From: Bacillus sp. es.036
GTDB lineage: Bacteria > Bacillota > Bacilli > Bacillales > Guptibacillaceae
NCBI RefSeq assembly: GCF_002563635.1
Contig: NZ_PDIZ01000001.1
Location: 1,302,001-1,366,000 of the forward strand
Direction: 5' to 3'
Length of the DNA stretch: 64,000 nucleotides
Under the pieces are notes generated by a model, which was not told the origin of the DNA, searched no databases, and saw only the letters and a list, made by a program, of their open reading frames with translations. The position numbers and the translations under genes were made by a program. Below, piece by piece: positions 33,168 through 41,942 of this stretch; within the stretch, counting starts at the first letter, position 1, and every line of letters starts with the position of its first letter.

Positions 33168-34571
33168 TTGGACTGGTTATCTGTGTTCCCTTTTATCGTA
33201 GTGATAATGGTTGCGATGAAAACTAAGCTAGTGATTCCAGGTCTTACAGCAGGACTGTTAACGGCCTCATTTATTTATAAACCGGGCGTCATTAGTGGTT
33301 TACAGCAGTTTTATGAGTTTATCATGAGTGGTCTTAAAGATGAGAATAACGTTAAAATCGTTCTTTTTCTCTATATGTTTACCGGATTAATTGGATTAAT
33401 GAAATATACAGGTGGAATTAAAGGGTTTGTTCATCTAGCATCTTCGAAAATCAATACAAAAAAAGGAGCATTGTTTCTTACTTGGATCTCGACAATTGGA
33501 ACCTTTAGCGCTCCGAGCTTTCGCATTGTAACAGTAGCACCAATCATGAAAGCTCTTCTAAATAAAGTGAAAATCACGCCTCAGGAACTTGGATTTGTGA
33601 TCGAGACGACTGCCACTCCAGTGATTGTATTGATGCCAATTGCGACTGCTTTTGTTGGATACATGTCGTCTGTTGTTCAGCTTTCTTTAAAAGCGGAAGG
33701 CATTGAAGGTGATGGTTATCGTTATTTTCTTCAAAGTATTCCGTATAACTTTTTTTCCATCAGTATCATTCTAATCGGCTTTTATTTAAGCTTTTTTCAT
33801 CACAGCAAAAAACAAGCGACTGATGCAGGGAATCAAGAGAAGGAGCTAGATGATCAGTGGGAGGACTGTCATCCAGCCGTAGCAAAAGACCTTCCAAAAA
33901 AGCCGTTCAACTTATTACTGCCGCTTGGAGGAGTCATACTGTTAACTCTTTTTCTTACGTATTGGAGTGGGTATGAAAAAGGCTTTACCTCCTTACTTCA
34001 AGCATTCATTGAGGCGGATGTGCTTGATGCCATGGTATTTGCTCTATTAACAACGGTGCTACTTACATTCCTTTTTTATTTATTCCAGCGTTTCTCCTTA
34101 AAGGAACTCGTGACTTTCTTTATTGAAGGAGGAAATGAAATGATGCCGGTGATCATATTGTTAACGGTTGTGTGGGGGCTCGCTGCCTCAACTGAAGCGC
34201 TTGGATTTTCAACATTTGTCACATCTAATCTTGATTGGATTCCATCGTTATTCGTTCCGCCTGTTTTGTTTCTTGTTGGTGCGTTTATTTCTTATTTCAT
34301 TGGTTCGTCGTGGGGAACTTGGGGGATTTTAATGCCGCTTGGTATTTCGCTTGGTCATTCAACCGGAACCGATCTTCCTCTCGTCATTGGAGCCGTATTT
34401 GCGAGCGGTACATTTGGAGCTTTTTCTTCACCGTTAAGTGATAATACGAATACAATAGCGAGAATTTTAAAGTTAAACCCGATGACATATGCTAAATTTA
34501 AACTAACTCCTGCACTTATTGCAGCAGGGACGGCTGCAGTAGGATATTTTATTATTTCTTTTGTGATTTAG
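33168..34571 (+). CDS. NhaC-family Na+/H+ antiporter-like permease
   Basis: A 467-residue protein with about eleven membrane helices and one hydrophilic cytoplasmic loop (about 220-245, rich in Asp/Glu/Lys). Motifs typical of the NhaC/arsenite-permease-like ion transporter group are FIGSSWGTWGILMPLG and TFGAFSSPLSDNTNTIAR, plus an FSAPSFRIVTVAPIM block. Members exchange Na+ for H+ or organic acids; the substrate cannot be deduced. TTG 33168 follows AAGGAGGG. Monocistronic; in a salt-tolerant organism a Na+ role is plausible. Confidence 0.8.
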   Translation: MDWLSVFPFIVVIMVAMKTKLVIPGLTAGLLTASFIYKPGVISGLQQFYEFIMSGLKDENNVKIVLFLYMFTGLIGLMKYTGGIKGFVHLASSKINTKKGALFLTWISTIGTFSAPSFRIVTVAPIMKALLNKVKITPQELGFVIETTATPVIVLMPIATAFVGYMSSVVQLSLKAEGIEGDGYRYFLQSIPYNFFSISIILIGFYLSFFHHSKKQATDAGNQEKELDDQWEDCHPAVAKDLPKKPFNLLLPLGGVILLTLFLTYWSGYEKGFTSLLQAFIEADVLDAMVFALLTTVLLTFLFYLFQRFSLKELVTFFIEGGNEMMPVIILLTVVWGLAASTEALGFSTFVTSNLDWIPSLFVPPVLFLVGAFISYFIGSSWGTWGILMPLGISLGHSTGTDLPLVIGAVFASGTFGAFSSPLSDNTNTIARILKLNPMTYAKFKLTPALIAAGTAAVGYFIISFVI

Positions 34572-34640
34572 CTTGAGCACTTTTCTATTGACAACTGTTT
34601 TAATACCATTTATTATTGAGATTAACTTAATAATCCTTTG

Positions 34641-34820
34641 TTTAAAGGATCTTCTTATTCAGAGAGGTGGAGGGACTGGCCCTTAGATACCTCGGCAACG
34701 GACCAATGAACATTTTGTTCATGCGGAACCGTGCCAATTCCTGCGGCGAAAGTCGGAAAATGAGAAGAGGCTCGGTATATCCAAACCCTCTTCTGTTCGG
34801 GCAGATGAGGGTTTTTTGTA
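34641..34820 (+). promoter_or_regulatory. SAM-I (S-box) riboswitch in the msrA leader
   Basis: Core conserved segments are present in order: AGAGAGGTGGAGGGACTGGC, CCTCGGCAACGG and GTGCCAATTCC. P1 pairs TCTTCTTATT (34650-34659) with AATGAGAAGA (34759-34768). The P1 3' strand can instead pair with CCTCTTCT (34787-34794) as antiterminator, and a terminator stem follows, so the layout is a transcriptional OFF switch: SAM present means P1 and terminator, no SAM means readthrough. S-boxes normally serve Met/Cys synthesis and uptake genes; here the target is a Met-sulfoxide reductase. Confidence 0.93.
34783..34817 (+). terminator. Riboswitch-controlled intrinsic terminator
   Basis: AAACCCTCTTCTG (34783-34795) pairs with CAGATGAGGGTTT (34802-34814) with one mismatch and a 6-nt loop, followed by a T run. 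It is the expression platform of the S-box. The 3' half could alternatively pair with CCTCATCTG at 34826-34834. Confidence 0.88.
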
Positions 34821-34866
34821 TGCATCCTCATCTGGAAAATTGTTTTAGTAGAGGGAGTGAACGATC

Positions 34867-35517
34867 TTGCATACACTAATGGATAACGAAACTAGAAAAC
34901 AGCAACTTATTAAGACCCTTCTCCAAAAAGGAATCTATAAGAAGGGTGCCAAACAGCTTTATATGTTAACACTAAATGAACTGGAAAACATATATGATCG
35001 ATCTGAAAAAATCAATACGATAACTGGAAACGGAGTGGTCAAAGTGGAGCAAGCAACATTTGCAGCAGGGTGCTTTTGGGGTGTAGAAGCACTATTTCAA
35101 CAATTAAACGGCGTTATTTCGACAACAGCAGGATTTACTGGTGGTGAAACAATTAACCCTACGTATGAAGATGTTTATTCTGAGTTAACAGGTCATGCAG
35201 AATCCGTGCAAGTTGAATACGATCCTTCCCTCATTTCTTATGAAGAGCTCGTGGAAGTGTTTTTTGAAAATCATAACCCAACTTCTTTAAATAAACAGGG
35301 AGAAGATATCGGAACCCGCTATCGCTCAGCGATCTTTTTCCATTCTAATGAGCAGGCAGAAATTGCATTAATTGCAAAAGAAAATCTTGAGCGTTCAGGG
35401 CGTTTTAAGAAACATGTTGTTACTCAAATTGTTCCGATCACTTCATTTTATCGTGCAGACGAATATCACCAAAGTTATCTTGCTAAGCGTGGACAGTCTT
35501 CTTGTAAAATTTCGTAA
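34867..35517 (+). CDS. msrA: Peptide methionine sulfoxide reductase MsrA with FbpA-like N-terminal domain
   Basis: A 216-residue protein in two parts. Residues about 8-45 (KQQLIKTLLQKGIYKK, QLYMLTLNELENIYD) resemble the small Fur-regulated basic protein FbpA, known in B. subtilis from the iron-sparing response. Residues 60-216 are MsrA, with catalytic Cys69 in AAGCFWG, GFTGGETINPTYEDVYSE, TGHAESVQVEYDP and NPTSLNKQGEDIGTRYRSA. MsrA reduces Met-S-sulfoxide in proteins. TTG 34867 has GAGGGAGTG upstream. An internal GTG at 35044 (codon 60) has CGGAGTGG 8 bases before it and could yield a plain 157-residue MsrA. Expression is under the S-box riboswitch. Confidence 0.92.
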   Translation: MHTLMDNETRKQQLIKTLLQKGIYKKGAKQLYMLTLNELENIYDRSEKINTITGNGVVKVEQATFAAGCFWGVEALFQQLNGVISTTAGFTGGETINPTYEDVYSELTGHAESVQVEYDPSLISYEELVEVFFENHNPTSLNKQGEDIGTRYRSAIFFHSNEQAEIALIAKENLERSGRFKKHVVTQIVPITSFYRADEYHQSYLAKRGQSSCKIS

Positions 35518-35520
35518 CAC

Positions 35521-35560
35521 AAAAAAGCTTTTCCTCAATAGTATGAGGAAAAGCTTTTTT
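35521..35560. terminator. Bidirectional terminator between msrA and esterase
   Basis: A perfect 17-bp inverted repeat: AAAAAAGCTTTTCCTCA and TGAGGAAAAGCTTTTTT around a 6-nt loop. Its A- and T-runs act for both convergent genes. Confidence 0.96.
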
Positions 35561-37820
35561 AGTTTGGTTGGTTTACACCGATTTGATCAAGAAAAATCTT
35601 TCCTTTTGGAGAGGCGTTAAACTCAAACGTGATGGAGTCGATCTCATCTAGCTTCACAAATCTGTTTTCCTTCTTGAAAAGTTGTATCGGAATGTTAAAC
35701 GTTTGGAGTACGGGTTCGGTAGGTTCACCGTAACGCCGTTCTTCAAAAAAATTTGTTTTCGTATGCTGAATAGGGAGTGCCCCGTGCATTGGCATAATAT
35801 CACTTAACAATACGCTGGATGACTCACCGTTGGCTGAGCTTACAGTTACCCTAAAATCAACCGGCTGTTGATCTTCTGCTTCCGATACGTTTGCTGCAGT
35901 AAATGTTAGTGCGCTATTCGGTGTGAAATGATATGGATCTTGTAACGGTTTCGTGAGATCTAGTGAGTAAGATGCATTTTTTGAATAGGATTGATCCCAT
36001 TTCAAAAACACACCGTGAGTTCCTCTTTCCTTATCTCTACGAAATTCAAGTTCCCCTTCATACCACTGAATAAAGCTATTGGCTTCTATATCAATAAAAG
36101 GTGATGTTGCGGTTAGCACGTTCACATCTTCCTCAAAGTCACTGAATATATGGTAGGACGGATCTTCGTATTTACTAATATAAGTTGTCTTGGGTAACCA
36201 CTCAAGTGCATAGCGGTAATCCTCAAACATTGGCTGATAACGATCATCTTCATGAAGAGTTGCCTCTAGAAAACCGGATACGTAAGTGCTTGCAATCTGA
36301 CGCTGCTCATCGCCTTCAAGTAAAGGCTGTTTATTTAATAGTAATGTAAAAGGGAAGTACGTATCATTTTCTCCCCAGGTGGTGTTAAATTGTCCATGAT
36401 TAGCACCATCAATATAAAGAGACGATTTCATCGCATTTTCGCTACCTGTTAATTGAATACCGTTATATTGGCGATCTCCTTCAAATTCAGATAAGTCACT
36501 ATCATAAGAACCACCAAGTAATAAGTAATTTACATCATCAACTTCAATTTTACGATCAGAGAGAGTTTGATAATCGGTTGGAGCCAGTGCAATTACGGTT
36601 TCAATCTTGTAGTTAAAGTCAAAACGCATGTTAGCATTGTTTGGATAGCGATCGAGTTCATTGAATTTTGTCGCAAGGATAGCTGCTTGCCCCCCGCGAG
36701 AGTGACCAATTAACGCAATGTGATCCATATCAACTTTATTGAAAAATTGGGTATCTTGTTGTGTCGATAACGATTCAATTTCTTCAATGTGTTTTAGTAA
36801 TAACCAGGCTCGGCCATTAATATCTCCTGATACACCGCCTGACCAAGAAGAGTTGAAGAAATTTTCATCAACTGATATGGTTAAAAACCCTCTACTTGCA
36901 AGCAGCTCTCCTAAATAATTGTAGCCTTGATCTGAAAAATCTTCCATTTTATGATTTCCATGTACGATAAGAACGAGTGGGAAAGGACCTTCACCTTCTG
37001 GCATAAATACACGGCCATTTAGTGGAACGTTAGCATCTTTAAAACCCCAAAACCATTCCCGTTCTTTAGACCATTCTCCAATCATGCTTGAAGCATTAAC
37101 GGACCTTGTTTGGAGGTCGACTTCATTACCGAATTCGTCTCGTTGCTTATCAGTTCCACTTCCGTATGTAAACGTATTTACTTCAAGCGCACCATATTCC
37201 GATGGGTTTTGACTGACGGTGGAAAATGGCTCAACGGTGTTGGCGAGGCGCTCATCCATGGTACCAGGGGTAAATAGCCAGTAACAAAAAATGCCTGTTA
37301 CGAAAACCCCTAAAAGTAGCATGATGATTGAAAGTGGTTTCTTCAATCCAGTAGTTAGCGGGTATCCAAACAGTACTCCAGTAATAACGCCAATAGCAAC
37401 TAAGAGATAGGCAAGGGGGAGAATGTTCTCAAGACTGCGAAATTGATCTAACGTGTAAATCGTGATTGTAAGGGAAATACCTAAACTAGCGATGAAAAGA
37501 GTAGGAAGTTTTTTAACTCTTTTTATAAACCATTCTCCCATTTTCACGGCTACCCATGTTCCAATAATAGCTATTAGAAAGAAAAGAAAGAGATCTACTA
37601 ATTTTCCGAGTCCAGTATGAAAATCAAAACCGATGGCGAAGATTAGAAGCATTGTGATTAATGTGGCACCATAGGAAGCGCCTTTCCAACTCGCATTAAA
37701 AAAAGACTGTACAGGCAACCTTATGCGCGTAAATAGTTTTTTTACTTTATTCTGGTTATGCGTCTCTTTACGTGTCTTTCCGTACTCTGGTTCCTGTTCC
37801 ACGCGAATCCTCCATTTCAT
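35559..37820 (-). CDS. Large membrane-anchored alpha/beta hydrolase (esterase-like)
   Basis: A 753-residue protein. A basic cytoplasmic N-terminus (1-40) is followed by about five membrane helices (45-190). The large C-terminal part should be extracellular: an alpha/beta hydrolase domain (about 255-510) with PLVLIVHGNH, nucleophile elbow IGHSRGGQ, acid in LLLGGSYDSD and His in YIDGANHGQF; residues 560-753 form a beta-rich, carbohydrate-binding-like end. The fold resembles chlorophyllase/PAF-acetylhydrolase-type esterases. No near characterised relative is recognised and the substrate is unknown. The ribosome site before ATG 37820 is modest (AGAAGTGA). Monocistronic. Confidence 0.8.
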   Translation of the reverse strand: MKWRIRVEQEPEYGKTRKETHNQNKVKKLFTRIRLPVQSFFNASWKGASYGATLITMLLIFAIGFDFHTGLGKLVDLFLFFLIAIIGTWVAVKMGEWFIKRVKKLPTLFIASLGISLTITIYTLDQFRSLENILPLAYLLVAIGVITGVLFGYPLTTGLKKPLSIIMLLLGVFVTGIFCYWLFTPGTMDERLANTVEPFSTVSQNPSEYGALEVNTFTYGSGTDKQRDEFGNEVDLQTRSVNASSMIGEWSKEREWFWGFKDANVPLNGRVFMPEGEGPFPLVLIVHGNHKMEDFSDQGYNYLGELLASRGFLTISVDENFFNSSWSGGVSGDINGRAWLLLKHIEEIESLSTQQDTQFFNKVDMDHIALIGHSRGGQAAILATKFNELDRYPNNANMRFDFNYKIETVIALAPTDYQTLSDRKIEVDDVNYLLLGGSYDSDLSEFEGDRQYNGIQLTGSENAMKSSLYIDGANHGQFNTTWGENDTYFPFTLLLNKQPLLEGDEQRQIASTYVSGFLEATLHEDDRYQPMFEDYRYALEWLPKTTYISKYEDPSYHIFSDFEEDVNVLTATSPFIDIEANSFIQWYEGELEFRRDKERGTHGVFLKWDQSYSKNASYSLDLTKPLQDPYHFTPNSALTFTAANVSEAEDQQPVDFRVTVSSANGESSSVLLSDIMPMHGALPIQHTKTNFFEERRYGEPTEPVLQTFNIPIQLFKKENRFVKLDEIDSITFEFNASPKGKIFLDQIGVNQPN

Positions 37821-37920
37821 TATTCACTTCTTTTATTATAGCAAATACATAAAGAAGAGAGGGAAATCATAATGGCTAATCCCCATTCATTTAATTGTCA
37901 AATCGAAATCAGCAAAGTAT

Positions 37921-37949
37921 TTGATTCTTACTTAGATAAGTCGTACAAT
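37921..37949 (+). promoter_or_regulatory. Sigma-A promoter of cydDC
   Basis: TTGATT (37921-37926) and TACAAT (37944-37949) are separated by 17 bp. The predicted transcript start near 37956 lies just before the Rex-type palindrome. Confidence 0.75.
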
Positions 37950-37962
37950 TAACATAACGCTT

Positions 37963-37994
37963 AATGTGAAGTATTTCACAAACGTGCGTTTGTG
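37963..37994 (+). promoter_or_regulatory. Rex-type operator plus overlapping second palindrome
   Basis: AATGTGAAGTATTTCACAAA (37963-37982) holds a perfect TGTGAA-N4-TTCACA inverted repeat, matching the binding site of the NADH-sensing repressor Rex. Its right half overlaps a second perfect palindrome, CACAAACG/CGTTTGTG with a 2-nt centre (37977-37994). Placed downstream of the promoter, they would block transcription at low NADH. Rex control of cyd genes is established in Gram-positives. Confidence 0.8.
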
Positions 37995-38017
37995 ATTGAG
38001 ATGAAGGTGGGGATAAG

Positions 38018-39751
38018 GTGAAGAACGAGCTTAAAGCATATGGTTCAGATTTTAAAATTACGCACCTCTTGATGATTTTAGGCGCGCTTTTAATAGGTGC
38101 TTCAATTATTGCACAGGCCTTTCTTACAGTAGAAATTGTAAACAACGTTTTTGTTGATAAAACAGCCTTTGAAGAAAACGTGCCTTTTCTTATTAGTTTG
38201 TTACTTGTGTTGATGTTGCGACCATTCTTATCTTACTTAATGGGCAGAGCAGGAGTAAAGATGGCTGCTACAGTAAAACAAAGAATTCGTAAAGCGCTAT
38301 TAGACAAATTTTCGCGGGAAGCGCTACTAACTTCTCATCAAGGGCAATCTGGTCAGAAGGTGAGCGTCTTGCTTGATGCAGTTGATGAGATCGATGCTTA
38401 TTATAGTAAATACATTCCACAAGTGTTCAAAACAGCCGTGATCCCAATTTTTATTTTAGTTGCTGTTTCTACTCAGCATCTCGAAACAGGACTAATCATG
38501 ATGGTAACAGCACCATTCATTCCAATATTTTATATAATTATTGGGATACGTACTCAGAAAAAATCTGAAGAGAAGCTTGAACAAATGACTGTTTTTTCTG
38601 GACGCTTTTTAGATACGATCCAAGGATTGACTACGTTAAATTTGTTTCGGCAGTCAAAAAAATACCGAAACATTATTAAAGAAAGTAGCTTAAACTACCG
38701 TGACGCTACAATTGAAGTATTAAAAGTTGCTTTCGTTTCCTCTTTAATGCTTGAGTTAATTTCTATGCTAAGCATCGGCATTATTGCGCTTGAAATCGGT
38801 CTTCGTCTCATTGTGTTTAACAGCATGTCTTTTGCAACGGCATTTTTTCTTCTTATCCTTGCTCCAGAATTCTACCTTTCATTAAAAGAACTAGGCAGTG
38901 CATTTCATACTGGGAGAGGGAGTATGAGCGCAATGAAAAAGGTAAGTGAAGAACTAGGTCGTGAGAGCGAGGAAGTGACATGGGGAGATCGGTTTATTGA
39001 AAATAGAAAAACTCCACCAAAGATTGCTTTAAAAGACGTTTCTTATCAGTATAAAGACAGTGGTTTCTCTTTATCATCTCTAAATATAACTATTGAACCT
39101 TATCGTCAGGTAGCGGTAATCGGGCGAAGCGGGTCTGGTAAGTCAACGTTTTTGCATATGATTGCCGGGTTGCTACCACCACAACAAGGTGAGATTGCGG
39201 TCGATGATCATTCCATGACAAGTTTAAATGAAGGTAGTTGGTTTTCACAGGTTAGCTATATCTCTCAGCATCCGTATATATTTACAGGGACGATAGCTGA
39301 TAACATACGTATCGGATCAAAGAATGCTAGCCAATCTGAAATTGAAGATGCAGCGGTAAAAGCTGGTATATCAGCATTTGTTGCTACACTAGAACAAGGT
39401 TATGAAACGATCATTGGTGAATCGGGTCGCGGTTTATCTGGAGGAGAAAAACAGCGTCTGGCACTGGCACGTGCTTTTTTAAAGAAGCCAAATGTCATTT
39501 TGTTTGATGAGCCAACAACCGGACTTGATTTATATACAGAGAAAGTACTTCAATCAGCGATGAATTCATTATCTCAAAACGCTACAATGATTACAGTGGC
39601 GCATCGACTTCATACCATTCGAAAAGCCGACCATATCATTGTGCTCGATCAAGGAAAGATGATGGCTGAAGGCACTGACAAAGCACTTTATGAGTCAAGT
39701 GAATTATACCGGGAGATGGTAAATGTTCAAACAGAGGAGGTAACCTTATGA
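38018..39751 (+). CDS. cydD: Thiol reductant ABC exporter subunit CydD
   Basis: A 577-residue half-transporter with six N-terminal membrane helices (about 15-310) and an ATPase domain: GRSGSGKST near 373, LSGGEKQRLALARA and LFDEPTTGLD. In the CydDC heterodimer, which exports cysteine/glutathione-type thiols or handles haem and is needed for cytochrome bd assembly, CydD is the first gene. GTG 38018 follows GAAGGTGGGG. cydC starts inside the stop (ATGA). cydAB is not adjacent in this window, unlike the cydABCD order of B. subtilis. Confidence 0.92.
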   Translation: MKNELKAYGSDFKITHLLMILGALLIGASIIAQAFLTVEIVNNVFVDKTAFEENVPFLISLLLVLMLRPFLSYLMGRAGVKMAATVKQRIRKALLDKFSREALLTSHQGQSGQKVSVLLDAVDEIDAYYSKYIPQVFKTAVIPIFILVAVSTQHLETGLIMMVTAPFIPIFYIIIGIRTQKKSEEKLEQMTVFSGRFLDTIQGLTTLNLFRQSKKYRNIIKESSLNYRDATIEVLKVAFVSSLMLELISMLSIGIIALEIGLRLIVFNSMSFATAFFLLILAPEFYLSLKELGSAFHTGRGSMSAMKKVSEELGRESEEVTWGDRFIENRKTPPKIALKDVSYQYKDSGFSLSSLNITIEPYRQVAVIGRSGSGKSTFLHMIAGLLPPQQGEIAVDDHSMTSLNEGSWFSQVSYISQHPYIFTGTIADNIRIGSKNASQSEIEDAAVKAGISAFVATLEQGYETIIGESGRGLSGGEKQRLALARAFLKKPNVILFDEPTTGLDLYTEKVLQSAMNSLSQNATMITVAHRLHTIRKADHIIVLDQGKMMAEGTDKALYESSELYREMVNVQTEEVTL

Positions 39752-41454
39752 GAGAAATAGCATTTGTTTGGCGTGAAATGCTGACCGAGAAAAAAGATAT
39801 CCTTCTTTCCATCTTATTTGGCTTTATTGCTGGTATAACAGCTGTTGCTCTTTTTGCTGCAAGTGGCTACTTAATTTCTAAGGCAGCATTGTCGCTACCT
39901 GTTTTCGCATTAGCCATCTTAACAGCTGTCGTGAAATTTTTCGGACTTGCTCGTGCAGTAGGCCGTTACTTTGAAAGAATTTATTCTCACCGCGCCACAT
40001 TTTCAATCTTAAGCAACATGCGCGTATCATTTTATAAAAAGCTTGAACCAGTTGCAGCGAGCTTAACTCAGAAACACCGAAATGGAGAATTGCTAGGGCG
40101 AATCGTAGGAGATATTGATCGGCTTCAGCATTTTTATTTGCGTGTCTTGTACCCACCGATCGTATTTATTCTTATTTTCCTTGTTACCATTTGGTTTACA
40201 TTATTCTTTTCAATTAAAATTGCCGGTTTAATGCTGTTAGGTGTTTTTCTTACTGGGATAATAATTCCTGGTTACTTCGCGTGGCGTATTCGAAAAAAAG
40301 ATCAGGCCGTTCGTGCACTGAGAGGAGAATTTGCAGCTGATTCGGCTGAGTTCTTCAATGGCTATCGTGATTTGAAAATCATGAGAGAAACCGCTAAGAG
40401 GAAAGAAGAGTTGGAAGCAAAATCAAGCGCTACTTTGAAGGCAGAAAGTAAAGAAAGTAAGGCGGAAGTTTTTCATCAGGCGGTTAACTCATTTATCTCT
40501 TTATTTGTCACATGGTGTGTCATAGTGGTGGGGGCCTATCTTGTGACAACTGGAGAATTGGATGGAGTATTTCTCGCCATGCTTGTCCTTATCTCCTTAA
40601 CGTCGTTTGAGAATGCGGTGCCGATGGCGATCGTGCCAGCTTATTTACAAGATAGCATCGTAGCATCCAAAAGACTTTCAGATGTACAAGCTGTCACTTC
40701 GAATAACATAAAGCAAACAGTAAAGCTTTCAGAAGATAAACCATTTTCGCTATTAGCGAAAAATGTAACTTTCTCATATCCAGGTGAAGAAAGAAAAGCA
40801 CTGAAACATGTATCCGTTCATATCCCAGTAGGGGGGAAAACGGCGATCGTTGGGCCTAGTGGTTCTGGTAAGTCAACGCTTTTACAACTTTTCCTTAAGT
40901 TCTATGAGAGCGGGGGACTAGAAGTGAATGGTGATTCGACTCAAACGCTATCACAGGAGCAAATTTGGTCAGAAACAAATGTTGTCCTTCAACAAAACCA
41001 TTTTTTCTCAGGCTCTATTCGTGACAACTTGAAACTCGCCGGAGAGACGTTAACCGACGAACAGTTAACGAATATCCTTGCTATTGTTCAACTCCATCAT
41101 CTTTCTCTTGATTACGAAGTTCATGAAAAGGGTGCCAACCTATCCGGTGGGGAACAGCAGCGTCTTGCCATTGCAAGAGCTCTGTTAAAAGGAAAGCGTG
41201 TCTGGTTATTAGACGAGCCAACTTCCTCGGTAGATCTTTTGACAGAAAGATTAATCCTTAACCATTTATTTGATCGAGCCAAAGAAGATACGCTTCTTTT
41301 GGTCAGTCATCGACTGAACAATCTTGAAAAGATGGATCAAATTATCGTGATGGATTCAGGTGAAATTGTTGAAAGTGGTACGTACAAAGAATTGATGAAG
41401 AGTAAGGGATATTTTTATCAAATGAGAGAAATCGAGAAAAGCGTTCTTGTGTAG
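39748..41454 (+). CDS. cydC: Thiol reductant ABC exporter subunit CydC
   Basis: A 568-residue partner of CydD. Six membrane helices (about 15-300) with AASGYLISKAALSLPVFAL and ARAVGRYFERIYSHRATF, typical CydC blocks, then an ATPase with GPSGSGKST near 371, LSGGEQQRLAIARALL and WLLDEPTSSVD. It overlaps cydD by 4 bp, so the two halves are made together. A terminator follows. Also assigned to Rex control through the shared promoter. Confidence 0.92.
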   Translation: MREIAFVWREMLTEKKDILLSILFGFIAGITAVALFAASGYLISKAALSLPVFALAILTAVVKFFGLARAVGRYFERIYSHRATFSILSNMRVSFYKKLEPVAASLTQKHRNGELLGRIVGDIDRLQHFYLRVLYPPIVFILIFLVTIWFTLFFSIKIAGLMLLGVFLTGIIIPGYFAWRIRKKDQAVRALRGEFAADSAEFFNGYRDLKIMRETAKRKEELEAKSSATLKAESKESKAEVFHQAVNSFISLFVTWCVIVVGAYLVTTGELDGVFLAMLVLISLTSFENAVPMAIVPAYLQDSIVASKRLSDVQAVTSNNIKQTVKLSEDKPFSLLAKNVTFSYPGEERKALKHVSVHIPVGGKTAIVGPSGSGKSTLLQLFLKFYESGGLEVNGDSTQTLSQEQIWSETNVVLQQNHFFSGSIRDNLKLAGETLTDEQLTNILAIVQLHHLSLDYEVHEKGANLSGGEQQRLAIARALLKGKRVWLLDEPTSSVDLLTERLILNHLFDRAKEDTLLLVSHRLNNLEKMDQIIVMDSGEIVESGTYKELMKSKGYFYQMREIEKSVLV

Positions 41455-41457
41455 ACT

Positions 41458-41505
41458 TAGCTTCCAATATGCTGCCATGTAGCAGTTAATTGGAAGCTTT
41501 TTATT
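41458..41505 (+). terminator. Terminator after cydC
   Basis: AGCTTCCAAT and ATTGGAAGCTTTTT form the outer stem, with an inner GCTGC/GCAG-type hairpin, followed by T residues. Confidence 0.88.
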
Positions 41506-41579
41506 ATTTATTATAAAAAAAGAGGATAAGTATCCTTTTTATGGAATTTTGTAGAGATAAGTAAAAAGGAGGAGTTCTC

Positions 41580-41930
41580 TTGTTAAATAACGTGTGTGTC
41601 ATAACAATCAAAGTGTCGAATATGAAAGAATCTTTAGCGTTTTACACTGGAGTACTAGATTTTAAAATTTCAAAAGAGTACGGACCGAACATTGTGAGTC
41701 TTCAACATGAGTCGATTCCGATCGTTCTCGAAGAAGAGTCTCAAGAAACTGTAAAAAACAGCGTTCTGATAGCGATTCAATCAGATAATATCCATCAAGA
41801 TTTTCAGTGGTTTAAAGATAAAGAAGTATCGATTTTATCGGAAGAGCCAGAACCTTGTCCACCGGGTTTGTTTTTTGTGATAGAAGATCCGTCGGGGAAT
41901 CAGATCGAAATACTTCAATTTATGAATTGA
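41580..41930 (+). CDS. VOC (glyoxalase-like) family protein
   Basis: A 116-residue VOC domain protein: VITIKVSNMKESLAFYTGVLDFKISKEYG at the N-terminus, described here by its MKESLAFYTGVLDF core, and FFVIEDPSGNQIEILQF at the C-terminus with the D-P-S-G-N turn. TTG 41580 follows AAAAAGGAGGA. It lies 12 bp before the permease gene pair, so co-transcription is possible, but no functional link is known. Substrate unknown. Confidence 0.82.
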   Translation: MLNNVCVITIKVSNMKESLAFYTGVLDFKISKEYGPNIVSLQHESIPIVLEEESQETVKNSVLIAIQSDNIHQDFQWFKDKEVSILSEEPEPCPPGLFFVIEDPSGNQIEILQFMN

Positions 41931-41942
41931 TTGGTTACATAA

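Noticed and set aside
41580-41930. VOC protein as a component of the adjacent permease transporter
   Set aside because: VOC folds are not known as subunits of such importers; nearness alone is weak evidence.
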